64,000 bases of DNA from Halomonas sp. (GTDB lineage Bacteria > Pseudomonadota > Gammaproteobacteria > Pseudomonadales > Halomonadaceae). A program made the translations under genes and the position numbers. The notes under the pieces are model-generated. The model did no database searches and was not told the DNA's origin. It saw nothing but the letters and a program-made list of their open reading frames with translations. Of the stretch, positions 28,178 through 37,595 are shown in pieces (position 1 is the first letter of the stretch; the number at the start of each line of letters is the position of its first letter). The stretch covers positions 1 to 64,000 of the forward strand of contig NZ_JAFWFN010000038.1 of the NCBI RefSeq assembly GCF_017515565.1, written 5' to 3'.

Positions 28178-28518
28178 GGTGTCAGCTCCTCTTTTGCAGG
28201 TAAGTGAGAGAAGTAGTCGGCCAAGGTAGCCAATTCCTCATCGGTATAACCCTTAGCAATGCGGTTCATAATAGTGGCGCCGGAATCCTCCTCATGCTTG
28301 AACGCCAGAAGGCGTGCTTCTAACTGATCTGCAGAGCGGCCTGCCAGTGAAGGTACTACCCCCTCCATGCGCCCCTCAGTCCCATGGCAATTCGCGCAGC
28401 TACCCGCGAGCACTTCTCGCTGCAATGCCTCGGCATCTAGCCCCGTTTCCGCAACGGCGGAATTTAACGCTCCTATCGCTACCGCAAGAGCAAAACCAGC
28501 ACGTAGGCGCATGCCCAT
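28174..28518 (-). CDS. fccA: Cytochrome c subunit of sulfide dehydrogenase (FccA-like)
   Basis: The 114-residue periplasmic protein has a signal peptide (cleavage near residue 23, after AVA) and one haem-binding CXXCH motif (SCANCHGTEG near residue 40). The methionine in ATIMNRIAKGY near residue 82 is the probable axial ligand. It is a single-haem class I cytochrome, smaller than the dihaem FccA of Allochromatium. Overlap with fccB (ATGA) makes them a coupled pair. It would accept electrons from FccB and reduce a terminal oxidase or another cytochrome. Confidence 0.87.
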   Translation of the reverse strand: MGMRLRAGFALAVAIGALNSAVAETGLDAEALQREVLAGSCANCHGTEGRMEGVVPSLAGRSADQLEARLLAFKHEEDSGATIMNRIAKGYTDEELATLADYFSHLPAKEELTP

Positions 28519-28802
28519 GGAAGTACTCCTTAACTGTTTGTAATAGCGGTATACATTAAAGCAGCGCTATTAAAATAAAAAAGAATATTTAATAATTTTT
28601 TATGCTTTTTTAGATGTTTAGGAAGTGCTAACGCATCGATTTAATTGGCGGAAACAGCCCTGTGGTGGATTTTTTGTACTTGCTCGCGACCCAGGCTCTC
28701 AGTATTGCTGTGTTCAACTACATTAAAGAGACGTTAAGCCATTAAGTTGGGATTAATGTTACAGGCAAGAATGCAGCTCTGGTACAGCACAGGAGTCATG
28801 CC

Positions 28803-29639
28803 ATGAATGCGACAACTACAAAAACACAAGACCACGCAGATATGCCAACGACTAAAGAGATACCCCTCGTTAAAATTACCATCAATAAAGTAGGGATGGA
28901 TCGCCCTCGCGCCTGGTTAACTTCAGGCCTTGAAGACTTCCGGCGTGCCACCGCCGTTAGTTTGTCCTATGGCATGTTTTGGGTGGGCTTGAGTATAGCC
29001 ATCACGTTTGGAGCATTCACACTGGGATACTGGTATTGGCTACTGCCGATGATTGCAGGGTTTATGTTTGTGGGTCCCTTGGTCGCAGTAGGTTCATATG
29101 GCATAAGTCGAGCGCTAGAGCAGGGCAGAGTGCCTAACTTGGGCGATGCGTTTGGCAGTTGGAAGCCTCATGCTGGGCAACTAGCGATGATGGGCGTCAT
29201 GATGATGATCTTCTTTCTTGCCTGGATTCGTTTGGCTACGCTGCTATTTGCGCTGTTTTTTGGTTTTGAAGTGCCAAGCCCCGAAACACTTTACACCGCG
29301 TTACTAACCACCCCTGAAGGGCTTGGTATGTTGGCCGTTGGAACGGCAGCGGGCGCTATTTTAGCATTTGGTGCTTTTGCCATTAGCGTAGTTGCGATTC
29401 CCACTCTAATGGATCAAGACCTGACCTTTATGGAGGGTATCGAGGCAAGTGTTCGCTGCGTTGCGCGAAATTTCCGCCCTATGCTGCTATGGGCCGTTAT
29501 TCTGACTGGCTGTGTGCTGGTTGGGGTAATGACGTTTTATATCGGCTTGGCGCTCATACTTCCGGTACTAGGCCATGCCAGCTGGCACGCCTATGAAGAG
29601 CTAGTGCGCTTTGAAACAGTCGAAAAAATTGAAACCTAA
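28803..29639 (+). CDS. DUF2189 family membrane protein
   Basis: The 278-residue protein has a polar N-terminus of about 55 residues and then five to six hydrophobic helices, matching DUF2189. ALEQGRVPNLGDAFGSWKPH near residue 103 and VAIPTLMDQDLTFMEGIEAS near residue 198 are family-typical cytosolic loops. These proteins often occur beside cytochrome or respiratory genes; the function is unknown. It is divergent from fccA and closed by a terminator at 29704-29741. Confidence 0.8.
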   Translation: MNATTTKTQDHADMPTTKEIPLVKITINKVGMDRPRAWLTSGLEDFRRATAVSLSYGMFWVGLSIAITFGAFTLGYWYWLLPMIAGFMFVGPLVAVGSYGISRALEQGRVPNLGDAFGSWKPHAGQLAMMGVMMMIFFLAWIRLATLLFALFFGFEVPSPETLYTALLTTPEGLGMLAVGTAAGAILAFGAFAISVVAIPTLMDQDLTFMEGIEASVRCVARNFRPMLLWAVILTGCVLVGVMTFYIGLALILPVLGHASWHAYEELVRFETVEKIET

Positions 29640-29703
29640 CCACTTTCGTATCCAATAGTCTGGCGGCTTAACGACGAAAAACGCGTAAATAGCCTGACCT
29701 ACG

Positions 29704-29741
29704 AAAAGAGATGGCGTAACCTCTACGCTGTCTCTTTTTTT
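29704..29741 (+). terminator. Intrinsic terminator after the DUF2189 gene
   Basis: A 14-bp stem (29705-29718 with 29724-29737, two G-U pairs) and ACCTC loop runs into a T tract. It isolates the DUF2189 gene from the signalling block that follows. Confidence 0.85.
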
Positions 29742-29809
29742 ATTGCTCGCGATGGGTAGCCTGGGTATATCAGGCTATGCCCTTAGCGCTTCGATACGAG
29801 GTAATGGCT

Positions 29810-30343
29810 GTGAAAGCGTTGTTATTGGGGTCGATTATGCTGGCGTTCAGCATTCCTCAAATGGGGCAAGCTGAAACGCAGACCGCATTAGAGCTGCCTG
29901 ATGGGCCTGTGATACTGAAAGTAAAGGGCGACATTGCGCGCACGAATATAAGCACGGGTACGAGTGATAACGGTGAAGAGGCGCATTTTGATAGAGAAAT
30001 GCTGCAATCATTACCACAGCATGCTTTTGAAACGGGCACTCCCTGGACCGAAGGTGTTAGCCACTATAGCGGGCCATTAATGCGTACCTTGCTGGAGCAC
30101 CTGGGGGTCGAGGCTGAAAGCGTGCATGTGCTGGCGCTTAATGGATACGAAGCAGACATTCCGCTTAGTGATTTTTACGACTACGACGTTATTTTGACCC
30201 TAGAACGCGATCAAAAAGCCATTCCTATTCGTGAATATGGTCCGCTGTGGGTGCTGTATCCCTTTGATCAGGATGAGGAACTGCTGAGCGAGAAAATACG
30301 CTTTAGAGCCGTCTGGCAGGTAATGCAGATTAATGTCCATTAG
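29810..30343 (+). CDS. Exported sulfite-oxidase-fold protein lacking the Mo-ligand cysteine
   Basis: The product has a signal peptide and a domain like the molybdopterin-binding core of sulfite oxidase/Yed[12 protein letters not shown], then [29 protein letters not shown], then PLWVLYPFD (given as separate family blocks). It contains no cysteine at all, so it cannot hold molybdenum through the usual cysteine ligand. Its stop overlaps the next gene, a membrane hybrid kinase, so a sensory role is likely. The start is uncertain: ATGs at 29777 and 29804 are in frame, but the GTG at 29810 is best spaced from GAGG (29798-29801). Confidence 0.72.
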   Translation: MKALLLGSIMLAFSIPQMGQAETQTALELPDGPVILKVKGDIARTNISTGTSDNGEEAHFDREMLQSLPQHAFETGTPWTEGVSHYSGPLMRTLLEHLGVEAESVHVLALNGYEADIPLSDFYDYDVILTLERDQKAIPIREYGPLWVLYPFDQDEELLSEKIRFRAVWQVMQINVH

Positions 30344-32579
30344 CAGCCCTATTGCCAATACGCCCCGCCTACTGCGCTACCCACGTCGCTTTAAGGTCGT
30401 CGCTATGATTACCGTGCTGCTGTTTGCGGGAGCACTGGTGGTTGCGGCACTGGCTGCCTGGCGGCAAGATCACCTGACTCAAAGCCTGCGAGAAGATACA
30501 GCCTGGGTCGTGTACAAGCTGGACCGCGATGCGGTTCAGCTGCTTAATCACCTGCTAGCCGCAACCCGCGGGCCCATTTCGCCAGCTGAGCAGGATGCGC
30601 TCAACTTACGCTTTGAGCTGCTTTATAGCCGCATAACCCTGCTAAATGAGGGTGAGGTTAACTCGTTATTGCAAAATGTCAGGATGGCAAACGAGCTGCT
30701 TGACCAAATCCAGCAGCAGTTAGATACGCTGGACCCGATGCTTGAGCCTCACGATACGCTTGCCCAGCTGCCGATTACCAACCTGGAAACAGAGCTACAG
30801 GCGCTTACTCGGCTGACTGAACGCTTTGTGATCGCCATCAATGGCTACCTGGCAGAATCCGCAACGGAAGAGCGTGCGCTGCTCAGCACGCTGTATAAAG
30901 CCTTGATGACACTGCTCATTGGAATGAGCTTAGCCGTACTGCTCGTGATTGGGTTTCTGGTGCGTGAAATGCGCGAGAGCGCCGCTGCACGGCGTGAACA
31001 GGAGCAGTTAAGCCGTCAGTTGGAAGTCACCGCCAAACAGGCCCAAGCAGCCAACCATGCAAAATCTGATTTTCTAGCGATGGTCAGCCACGAGATTCGC
31101 ACCCCGCTCAACGGTGTCATCGGCATGAGTGAGCTACTGCGTGAACCGGCAAGCGCTGCCCAGGTTGAAGACTACGCTAGCACTATTCACGACAGCGCCA
31201 ACCAGCTGTTGGCGATGATTAATGAAATACTCGATTTCTCTAAGATAGAAGCGGGTCACCTAACCCTTGAAACCTCACCCACGGCGGTAAAACCGCTGGT
31301 GGATAGCGTGATGGCGCTATTTGGACCTCGCGCCCAAGCGAAGGGGCTTCAACTTGTGCTCGATATTGACCCTTTGGTACCCGCCTGGGTCATGATGGAT
31401 GCAGGCAGGCTAAGGCAGATTTTGCTGAACCTGATTGCCAATGCGATCAAGTTTACTGACCACGGCAAGGTGATGCTGCGGCTTTATGCCACCGTTAACT
31501 ATCTCTCGTTTGAGGTCAGCGATACCGGCTGTGGTTTAAGCCAAGAGCAACAGGCACTTCTGTTTGAACCTTTTCAGCAGGCAGATGAAACCGTGGCTCG
31601 CCGCTTTGGTGGCACCGGGCTGGGGCTTGCCATTTGCAAGCGCTTAAGTGAAGCCATGCAGGGGCGCTTAAGCGTGACCAGTGCGCCGGGCCAGGGGAGT
31701 ACATTCTACTGCGAACTCCCTTTAGTGGAGGCCAGCCCGGTCAGTTCTCCGCTACCTTCTGAGCCCACACGGGACTTTACCGGCACGTCGTTACTGCTGG
31801 TCGAAGATAACGCCGTGAACCGCAAAGTCGCTACTGGGTTGTTATCGCGTTTGGGCTGCGATGTAGTGTGCGCTGAAAATGGCCAGGATGCGCTGGAAAT
31901 GATTAAGAGCCAGCAAGTGCATCTTATTTTTATGGATATTCAGTTGCCGGATATGGATGGCCTTACCGTTACCCGTAAACTGCGTGAGGTGGGCGGTTGG
32001 CTTGCCCAGGTGCCCATTGTGGCAATGACCGCAGGTGGCGTTGAAGATGATCGATCCCGCTACCTGTCAGCAGGCATGAATGACTACATCACCAAGCCGC
32101 TTTCACTGTTATCGTTGAGCAACGTTTTATCTCTGCAGCTATTCCCTTCGTCGCAGCGGCTGCCCCCGCTTGCCGCCTTCGCTACGCCCAGCGAAGGGCA
32201 AGCACTGCTTAATAGCGCAACGTTAAGTATGCTGCTGGGCTCTTTAGGGCAGGAGAGCCTTGCCCAGCTAATAATGCTCTACCATCAACAAGTAGACGAC
32301 TACGCTGCGCAGCTTGGTGCGTATCTTTCTAGCTCCGGCACACTCTCTATCGCCCAGGCCCATCAAGTGGAGCGCTTAGCCCATCAGCTAAAGGGTGAAT
32401 CGCTAAGCGTTGGTGCAGAACAATTGGCGGCCCAAGCGAAGCGGCTGGAGGCATTAATGGCCCTTGAGACGCGTTCTTCCTGCCAAGTGGATGAAGCCTT
32501 TAGTGCATTACGCCAAAGCGTAGCGCGTACCCATACAGCCTTGGAGAAGTGGCGCCGTGACAGCTTCTCTAAAGCATAA
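30333..32579 (+). CDS. Membrane hybrid sensor histidine kinase with REC and Hpt domains
   Basis: The 748-residue protein has two membrane helices (about 22-44 and 188-210) enclosing a helical periplasmic domain, then HisKA with H253 ([13 protein letters not shown]), HATPase, a receiver domain with D535 ([13 protein letters not shown]) and a C-terminal Hpt domain with H684 (LAHQLKGES). It can therefore run a full internal phosphorelay. It overlaps the cysteine-free periplasmic protein before it by 11 bases and the NosP-like gene after it by 23, so all are co-translated. The periplasmic partner may modulate it, as TorT or similar proteins do. No output regulator is fused. Confidence 0.9.
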   Translation: MSISSPIANTPRLLRYPRRFKVVAMITVLLFAGALVVAALAAWRQDHLTQSLREDTAWVVYKLDRDAVQLLNHLLAATRGPISPAEQDALNLRFELLYSRITLLNEGEVNSLLQNVRMANELLDQIQQQLDTLDPMLEPHDTLAQLPITNLETELQALTRLTERFVIAINGYLAESATEERALLSTLYKALMTLLIGMSLAVLLVIGFLVREMRESAAARREQEQLSRQLEVTAKQAQAANHAKSDFLAMVSHEIRTPLNGVIGMSELLREPASAAQVEDYASTIHDSANQLLAMINEILDFSKIEAGHLTLETSPTAVKPLVDSVMALFGPRAQAKGLQLVLDIDPLVPAWVMMDAGRLRQILLNLIANAIKFTDHGKVMLRLYATVNYLSFEVSDTGCGLSQEQQALLFEPFQQADETVARRFGGTGLGLAICKRLSEAMQGRLSVTSAPGQGSTFYCELPLVEASPVSSPLPSEPTRDFTGTSLLLVEDNAVNRKVATGLLSRLGCDVVCAENGQDALEMIKSQQVHLIFMDIQLPDMDGLTVTRKLREVGGWLAQVPIVAMTAGGVEDDRSRYLSAGMNDYITKPLSLLSLSNVLSLQLFPSSQRLPPLAAFATPSEGQALLNSATLSMLLGSLGQESLAQLIMLYHQQVDDYAAQLGAYLSSSGTLSIAQAHQVERLAHQLKGESLSVGAEQLAAQAKRLEALMALETRSSCQVDEAFSALRQSVARTHTALEKWRRDSFSKA

Positions 32580-33720
32580 CGGGCTATTAACCGCTGCCAG
32601 CAATCATCCCGAGCCAGGCCAGGCAGCCAGGGAGCTGGCCCAAGCGCTACGCCACGAACAGCTTGGGTTTGTACTGTTTTTTTGCAGCGCAGAGTACCCG
32701 CTAGATGCCTTAGCCGACGCACTGGGTGATGCGTTTGGTAATGTGCCAATGAGCGGCTGTACCACTGCCGGTGAGATTACCCCCCAGGGGTATGATCGCG
32801 GCTCCATTGTGGCGATCGGGTTTGATCGGCGGGTATTCGCGGTGGAAACGGCGCTGATTGATGACCTTGAACATTTTGACCTCAGCCGTGCACAGCCGTT
32901 GGTGGATGCCTTATTAGAGCGCTGCCGTCAGCAGGCTTTGGCGCCCATCAATGAGCACAGCTTCGCGCTTACCCTACTCGATGGATTGTCCAGCCGTGAA
33001 GAGCAGGTGCTGGCAACGCTGGATGCAGCGCTGGGGCGTATTCCCAGTTTTGGTGGCTCGGCGGGGGATGACAACCATCTAACGCACACCCATGTGTATG
33101 CTAATGGGCACTTTCACACCCGTGCCGCTGTGGTGGTCATGCTCAATACCCGACTACCGTTTGAGGTGTTTTCGAGCCATCACCTCGTCCCCCTTGCTCA
33201 TAAGCTAGTGGTCACTAATGCTGACCGGCAGCAGCGTCGCGTATTAGAGCTTAATGGGCTACCCGCCGCTGAGGTATATGCGGCCCTAGTAGGCTGCCGT
33301 GTTGATGCGCTGACCCCCCACGTATTTGCCCAGCATCCCCTTGCCGTTCACCTTGGCGGTCAGCACTATATTCGCTCTATTCAGCGGGTTAACGAGGATA
33401 GCAGCCTGAGCTTTTACTGCGCGGTTGAGAACGGCATTGTGCTCACTGCAATGCGGCCAGCCCCACTGCTAGAAGACCTAAATGCGATGCTGCTAGGCGT
33501 GCGTAAGCGCCTAGGCGATACCGCCACTATTATCGGCTGCGACTGTTTTCTGCGCCGCATGGCGCTGGAGTCCCTGCAGCAAATTGACCCAGCATCGGCG
33601 CTGCTGCGACAGGCGCGGGTCGTTGGGTTTAATACCTACGGCGAACAGCATCACGGTATGCACGTTAATCAAACCTTTACGGGGGTGGCGTTTGGCGCTC
33701 TTCCAACTAGCGGCGGATAA
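32557..33720 (+). CDS. nosP: FIST-domain protein, NosP-like nitric oxide sensor
   Basis: The 387-residue cytosolic protein has a FIST N-terminal domain ([20 protein letters not shown] near residue 36, [15 protein letters not shown] near residue 65) and a FIST_C domain in the second half (about 225-370). FIST proteins paired with a NahK-type kinase are haem-containing nitric oxide sensors named NosP (Pseudomonas aeruginosa PA1975-PA1976 is the model pair). Here the next gene overlaps by 29 bases and encodes such a kinase. The start is a GTG at 32557 inside the preceding kinase gene. Haem binding is inferred from the pairing; I cannot point to the ligand with certainty. Confidence 0.8.
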   Translation: MTASLKHNGLLTAASNHPEPGQAARELAQALRHEQLGFVLFFCSAEYPLDALADALGDAFGNVPMSGCTTAGEITPQGYDRGSIVAIGFDRRVFAVETALIDDLEHFDLSRAQPLVDALLERCRQQALAPINEHSFALTLLDGLSSREEQVLATLDAALGRIPSFGGSAGDDNHLTHTHVYANGHFHTRAAVVVMLNTRLPFEVFSSHHLVPLAHKLVVTNADRQQRRVLELNGLPAAEVYAALVGCRVDALTPHVFAQHPLAVHLGGQHYIRSIQRVNEDSSLSFYCAVENGIVLTAMRPAPLLEDLNAMLLGVRKRLGDTATIIGCDCFLRRMALESLQQIDPASALLRQARVVGFNTYGEQHHGMHVNQTFTGVAFGALPTSGG

Positions 33721-35122
33721 CGACGAAACAGCTGATAACGCTGCACTACGCGAAGAAAACCGGCGCCTGCGCAAAGTCTGCCAAGCGCTGATGGAGCGGG
33801 TAGAGTCGGGCGGTAGCCCTAACGGCGCGCCTTATGCAGCGTTTGAACGCTCGGTATTGTTGGCTGAACAAGTGCGTGAGCGCACCGATGCGCTGCATCG
33901 CACGTTGGATGAGCTCAGCCAAGTGAATGCCCGGCTGTTAGCCGCGAATGCCGAAGCGGAAGCCGCCAACCTTTCTAAAACCAAATTTTTAGCCGCCGTA
34001 AGCCACGATTTACTACAGCCCTTAAATGCCGCTCGATTATTTGCCAGCGCTTTGGAAACCCATGCGTTGCCGGACGCCTCCCAAGCCTTAGTGGGGAATA
34101 TTGGTCGCTCGCTTAAGGATGTGGAAGGGCTGCTTGGCACGCTGGTGGATATTTCCCGTCTGGATGCGGGTGTGTTGCATGCTGATAAAGCGCCCTTTGC
34201 GGTTAGCACGCTGCTGGATGCGCTTGCAGAGGAGTATAAGCAGGTGGCGGCGGTACGTGGCCTTACTCTGCACTATGTGCCCTCCAGCGTATTGGTAACG
34301 TCTGACTTAGCGCTGTTAGCGCGAGTAGTGCGTAACTTTCTGAGCAATGCCGTGCGCTACACCGAACACGGCCACCTGCTGCTAGGCTGTCGCCGACGCG
34401 CGGACGGTCTGGAAATTGTCGTAGGTGATACGGGCCCAGGCATCCCCGAGCCACAGCGCCAGGCGATTTTTCTTGAGTTTCGCCGCGCTAACCAACCCCA
34501 GGGGCAGCATAGCCGTGGGCTTGGGTTGGGCCTAGCGATTGTTGACCGTATCAGCACGATGCTGGAGCACCCGGTGACACTTACCTCAACGCTTTCGTGC
34601 GGGTCGCTGTTTTCCATTCTGGTGCCTTACGCGCCTAATGATTTTGAAAACAGTACTTCTAAAAACAGTACTTCTGAAAATAGCACTACTGGAAACAGCG
34701 CTGAACGAAAAGCCCGGGAGCAGTTACGCAGCGCGTGGGAGTATGACCCGCTGCAGGGCTGTGTCGTGTGGGTCATTGACGATGACCCAGCCATTATTGA
34801 AGGCATGCAGGCACTGTTAGGTAGTTGGGGGTGTCGGGTGCGGGCAGCTGCAACGGTAAGCGCCCTTGAGGCGGCGAGCGACGGCGAATGCCCAGCGGTG
34901 CTGCTAGTGGATTACCACCTGGGGGAGCACCGTGAAAACGGGATTGATTTAGCCTCTCGTTTGCGGCGGCGTTACCCAGGCCTTGCGACGGTGGTGATAA
35001 CCGCCAACCACGAAGCCGCAGTAAAGCGTGCCACCCGGGAAGCGGGTATGCACTGCCTACTGAAACCGCTTAAGCCGCTGCGCTTAAAGATGTTGCTGGG
35101 CACGCTACTCGATAGCCATTAA
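33692..35122 (+). CDS. nahK: NahK-like hybrid histidine kinase
   Basis: This soluble protein has an N-terminal coiled coil (about residues 14-95), HisKA with H105 (AAVSHDLLQPLNAAR), HATPase (about 200-310) and a C-terminal receiver domain with D407 (LLVDYHLGEH). The same layout is seen in NahK/ErcS'. I chose the TTG at 33692, preceded by GGGGGTGG and overlapping the FIST gene; the frame is open back to 33584 but that part is a shadow of nosP. Between the HATPase and receiver domains lies a 4-unit, 15-base repeat (34646-34705). It is convergent with a NarL-type regulator 5 bases away, the probable partner. Confidence 0.82.
   Translation: MALFQLAADNDETADNAALREENRRLRKVCQALMERVESGGSPNGAPYAAFERSVLLAEQVRERTDALHRTLDELSQVNARLLAANAEAEAANLSKTKFLAAVSHDLLQPLNAARLFASALETHALPDASQALVGNIGRSLKDVEGLLGTLVDISRLDAGVLHADKAPFAVSTLLDALAEEYKQVAAVRGLTLHYVPSSVLVTSDLALLARVVRNFLSNAVRYTEHGHLLLGCRRRADGLEIVVGDTGPGIPEPQRQAIFLEFRRANQPQGQHSRGLGLGLAIVDRISTMLEHPVTLTSTLSCGSLFSILVPYAPNDFENSTSKNSTSENSTTGNSAERKAREQLRSAWEYDPLQGCVVWVIDDDPAIIEGMQALLGSWGCRVRAAATVSALEAASDGECPAVLLVDYHLGEHRENGIDLASRLRRRYPGLATVVITANHEAAVKRATREAGMHCLLKPLKPLRLKMLLGTLLDSH
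34646..34705 (+). repeat. Four-unit 15-bp coding repeat in the NahK-like linker
   Basis: Four tandem 15-base units start at 34646, 34661, 34676 and 34691. The first two differ only at their first base (GAAAACAGTACTTCT and AAAAACAGTACTTCT). They encode an Asn-Ser-Thr pentapeptide repeat between the kinase and receiver domains. The units match, in the same phase, a longer array at 55605-55724. Confidence 0.85.
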
Positions 35123-35127
35123 CAGGC

Positions 35128-35802
35128 TTATCGCTTGGCGAAGGCGCCAACACCCTCGTCGCTGGCAATTACGATGGCGTGAACCCGGCTCGTCGCACCA
35201 AGTTTGCGTAAAATCGCCGACACATGGGTTTTGACCGTGGTTTCGGCAATCGATAGCTCCCGAGCGATCTGCTTGTTAGACATACCCTGGGCCATGCAGC
35301 GCAGCACGTCCTGCTGTTTACCGGTTAAGCGTGCTAGCCGCGTTTGCCTCTCTTCTGCCTTGGCTTCTGAGCCGGGCGGGCGCGGCACGCTTGGTGGCGG
35401 CGGGCGGCGCATAACATCAGCGGGCAGGTAGAGCTGGCCCTGGAGTATTTGGGTTAACGCCGCCAGCAGCTGTTCTCTGGGCGTTGACTTCGGAATATAG
35501 CCCACCGCACCCAGCGCAATGGCGTCCAGTACCAGTTGGCGCTCCTGGTGCGCAGAAACAATCGCAACGGGTAGCCATGGGCAGGTTTCTCGCAGAGTTT
35601 TCAATCCCGCCAAGCCTTCGGTATCGGGCAGGCTCAAATCAAGCAGCAGCAAATCCAGCCCCTCATGAGCCTCAATGCACTGCATCGCCGCTGCCAGGCT
35701 GTCGGCTTCCAGCAGTTGGGTATCGGTTAATCCAGCGCCCACCACCGCCTGTAGCGCATCGCGGAACAGCGGGTGGTCATCTGCCACTAATAGCGAGTAC
35801 AT
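35128..35802 (-). CDS. NarL/LuxR-type response regulator
   Basis: The 224-residue protein has a receiver domain ([12 protein letters not shown] at the start, phosphorylated aspartate in [13 protein letters not shown] near residue 52) and a C-terminal LuxR helix-turn-helix ([20 protein letters not shown], continuing to about residue 215). A proline-rich linker ([12 protein letters not shown]) joins them. I chose the ATG at 35802 because TAGGAG lies 6 bases ahead; a TTG at 35817 is less likely. It resembles the AgmR/EraR-type regulators of alcohol oxidation. It is convergent with the NahK-like gene and divergent from the aldehyde dehydrogenase gene, its probable target. Confidence 0.87.
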   Translation of the reverse strand: MYSLLVADDHPLFRDALQAVVGAGLTDTQLLEADSLAAAMQCIEAHEGLDLLLLDLSLPDTEGLAGLKTLRETCPWLPVAIVSAHQERQLVLDAIALGAVGYIPKSTPREQLLAALTQILQGQLYLPADVMRRPPPPSVPRPPGSEAKAEERQTRLARLTGKQQDVLRCMAQGMSNKQIARELSIAETTVKTHVSAILRKLGATSRVHAIVIASDEGVGAFAKR

Positions 35803-35919
35803 GGCGTCTCCTACCAAGGGATGAGGGTGCGTCCTGCCATCGGGCTATATCGAGAATGGCCTGTGTGTTCAACACTGGGTAGGCACCTTTTAATAATCAT
35901 AATACTCAGGAGCTTTACG

Positions 35920-37440
35920 ATGATCTACGCCAACCCAGGTGATGCCGGTTCCGTTGTGTCGTTTGAAAAACGATACGGAAACTATATTGGCGGTGAGTTT
36001 GTTCCCCCCGTCAACGGCCAATACTTCGATAATATTAGCCCCGTTAACGGCCAAGTGTTTTGCGAAATTCCCCGCTCTAGCGCTGAAGATATTGAAAAAG
36101 CGCTGGATGCAGCCCACAAAGCAGCGCCCGCCTGGGGTAAAACCTCCGTTCAAGAGCGCAGTAATACGCTACTCAAAATTGCCGACCGACTAGAGCAAAA
36201 CCTGGAAATGCTCGCCGTGGCGGAAACCTGGGACAACGGTAAAGCAGTGCGCGAAACGCTGAATGCCGATATTCCCCTCGCCATTGACCACTTCCGCTAT
36301 TTTGCCGGCTGCCTACGCTCCCAGGAAGGTACCGCCGCAGATATTGATGCTAACACCGTGGCCTACCACTTCCATGAACCGTTGGGTGTCGTAGGGCAAA
36401 TTATTCCCTGGAACTTCCCGATTTTAATGGCCGCCTGGAAGCTTGGCCCCGCGCTTGCTGCCGGTAACTGCGTGATACTGAAGCCGGCTGAGCAAACCCC
36501 TGTTTCCATTTTGAAGGTGATGGAAGTCATCGGCGACCTGCTGCCGCCAGGGGTGTTGAACATTGTTAACGGCTTTGGCGCTGAGGCAGGGCAAGCGCTG
36601 GCTAGCAGTAAGCGGATTGCCAAAATTGCCTTTACGGGCTCAACCCCCGTTGGCTCGCATATTCTTAAATGCGCCGCGGAAAATATTATTCCCTCTACCG
36701 TCGAGCTAGGCGGCAAATCACCCAATATCTACTTCGCTGACATTATGAACGCCGAGCCGACGTTTATTGATAAAGCGGTAGAAGGCCTGGTGTTAGCGTT
36801 CTTCAACCAGGGTGAAGTGTGTACTTGCCCCTCACGCGCGCTTATTCAGGAGAGCATGTACGACGAGTTTATGGCCAAGGTCATTGAGCGCACCAAGACC
36901 ATTAAACGCGGTAATCCGCTAGATACCGATGTGCAGGTGGGCGCTCAGGCCTCCCAAGAGCAGTTCGATAAAATCATGTCCTACATGGATATCGCCCGTG
37001 ATGAAGGTGCGGAGTTCCTCTCCGGTGGCGATAAAGAGACCCTGGACGACAGCATCAACGGTGGCTACTACATTCAGCCCACGCTGTTGAAGGGCAACAA
37101 CCAGATGCGTATTTTCCAGGAGGAGATCTTTGGCCCGGTCGTCGCGGTTACTACTTTCAAAGACGAAGAGGAAGCGCTGGCCATCGCCAATGACACCGAG
37201 TTTGGCTTGGGCGCAGGCGTTTGGAGTCGTGATATCAACGTCGCCTTCCGCATGGGCCGGGGTATTCAAGCGGGCCGCGTGTGGACCAACTGCTACCACC
37301 AGTACCCCGCCCACGCTGCCTTTGGCGGCTACAAGAAATCCGGCGTTGGCCGTGAAACCCACAAAATGGCACTTGAGCACTACCAGCAAACCAAAAACCT
37401 GCTGGTAAGCTACGATATCAACCCGCTTGGGTTCTTTTAA
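35920..37440 (+). CDS. exaC: NAD-dependent aldehyde dehydrogenase (ExaC/AcoD type)
   Basis: The 506-residue enzyme oxidises acetaldehyde and similar aldehydes to acids with NAD. Catalytic glutamate lies in VELGGKSPN near residue 265 and the nucleophile in [13 protein letters not shown] near residue 300, the double-cysteine form typical of ExaC/AcoD. The ATG at 35920 is preceded by CAGGAG; the longer open frame from 35821 is not ALDH-like. The divergent NarL-type regulator suggests control by the signalling block, as in the ethanol oxidation system of pseudomonads. No exaA or exaB genes are present here. Confidence 0.9.
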   Translation: MIYANPGDAGSVVSFEKRYGNYIGGEFVPPVNGQYFDNISPVNGQVFCEIPRSSAEDIEKALDAAHKAAPAWGKTSVQERSNTLLKIADRLEQNLEMLAVAETWDNGKAVRETLNADIPLAIDHFRYFAGCLRSQEGTAADIDANTVAYHFHEPLGVVGQIIPWNFPILMAAWKLGPALAAGNCVILKPAEQTPVSILKVMEVIGDLLPPGVLNIVNGFGAEAGQALASSKRIAKIAFTGSTPVGSHILKCAAENIIPSTVELGGKSPNIYFADIMNAEPTFIDKAVEGLVLAFFNQGEVCTCPSRALIQESMYDEFMAKVIERTKTIKRGNPLDTDVQVGAQASQEQFDKIMSYMDIARDEGAEFLSGGDKETLDDSINGGYYIQPTLLKGNNQMRIFQEEIFGPVVAVTTFKDEEEALAIANDTEFGLGAGVWSRDINVAFRMGRGIQAGRVWTNCYHQYPAHAAFGGYKKSGVGRETHKMALEHYQQTKNLLVSYDINPLGFF

Positions 37441-37452
37441 ACGCGCCCACTT

Positions 37453-37477
37453 CCGCTCAGGCCAAGGGCCTGAGCGG
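37453..37477 (+). terminator. Hairpin after the aldehyde dehydrogenase gene
   Basis: A perfect 11-bp stem (CCGCTCAGGCC with GGCCTGAGCGG) and AAG loop lies 13 bases after the stop. Only AGTTATTT follows, so the U tract is poor; it is still the best transcript end in the region. Confidence 0.65.
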
Positions 37478-37595
37478 AGTTATTTGCCTCTCTCCATCTT
37501 TTGTTTGCTTTCTCCCGCCTGTTTTTACACGTTCTTCCTACACGCCTGCGGCGCTTTGCTGCATCATGACGCTTTTACCTACAGCAAGGCGGATC

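Noticed and set aside
34646-34705. Short tandem repeat considered as a CRISPR remnant
   Set aside because: Units are 15 bases without spacers and are in frame inside a protein; it is a coding minisatellite.
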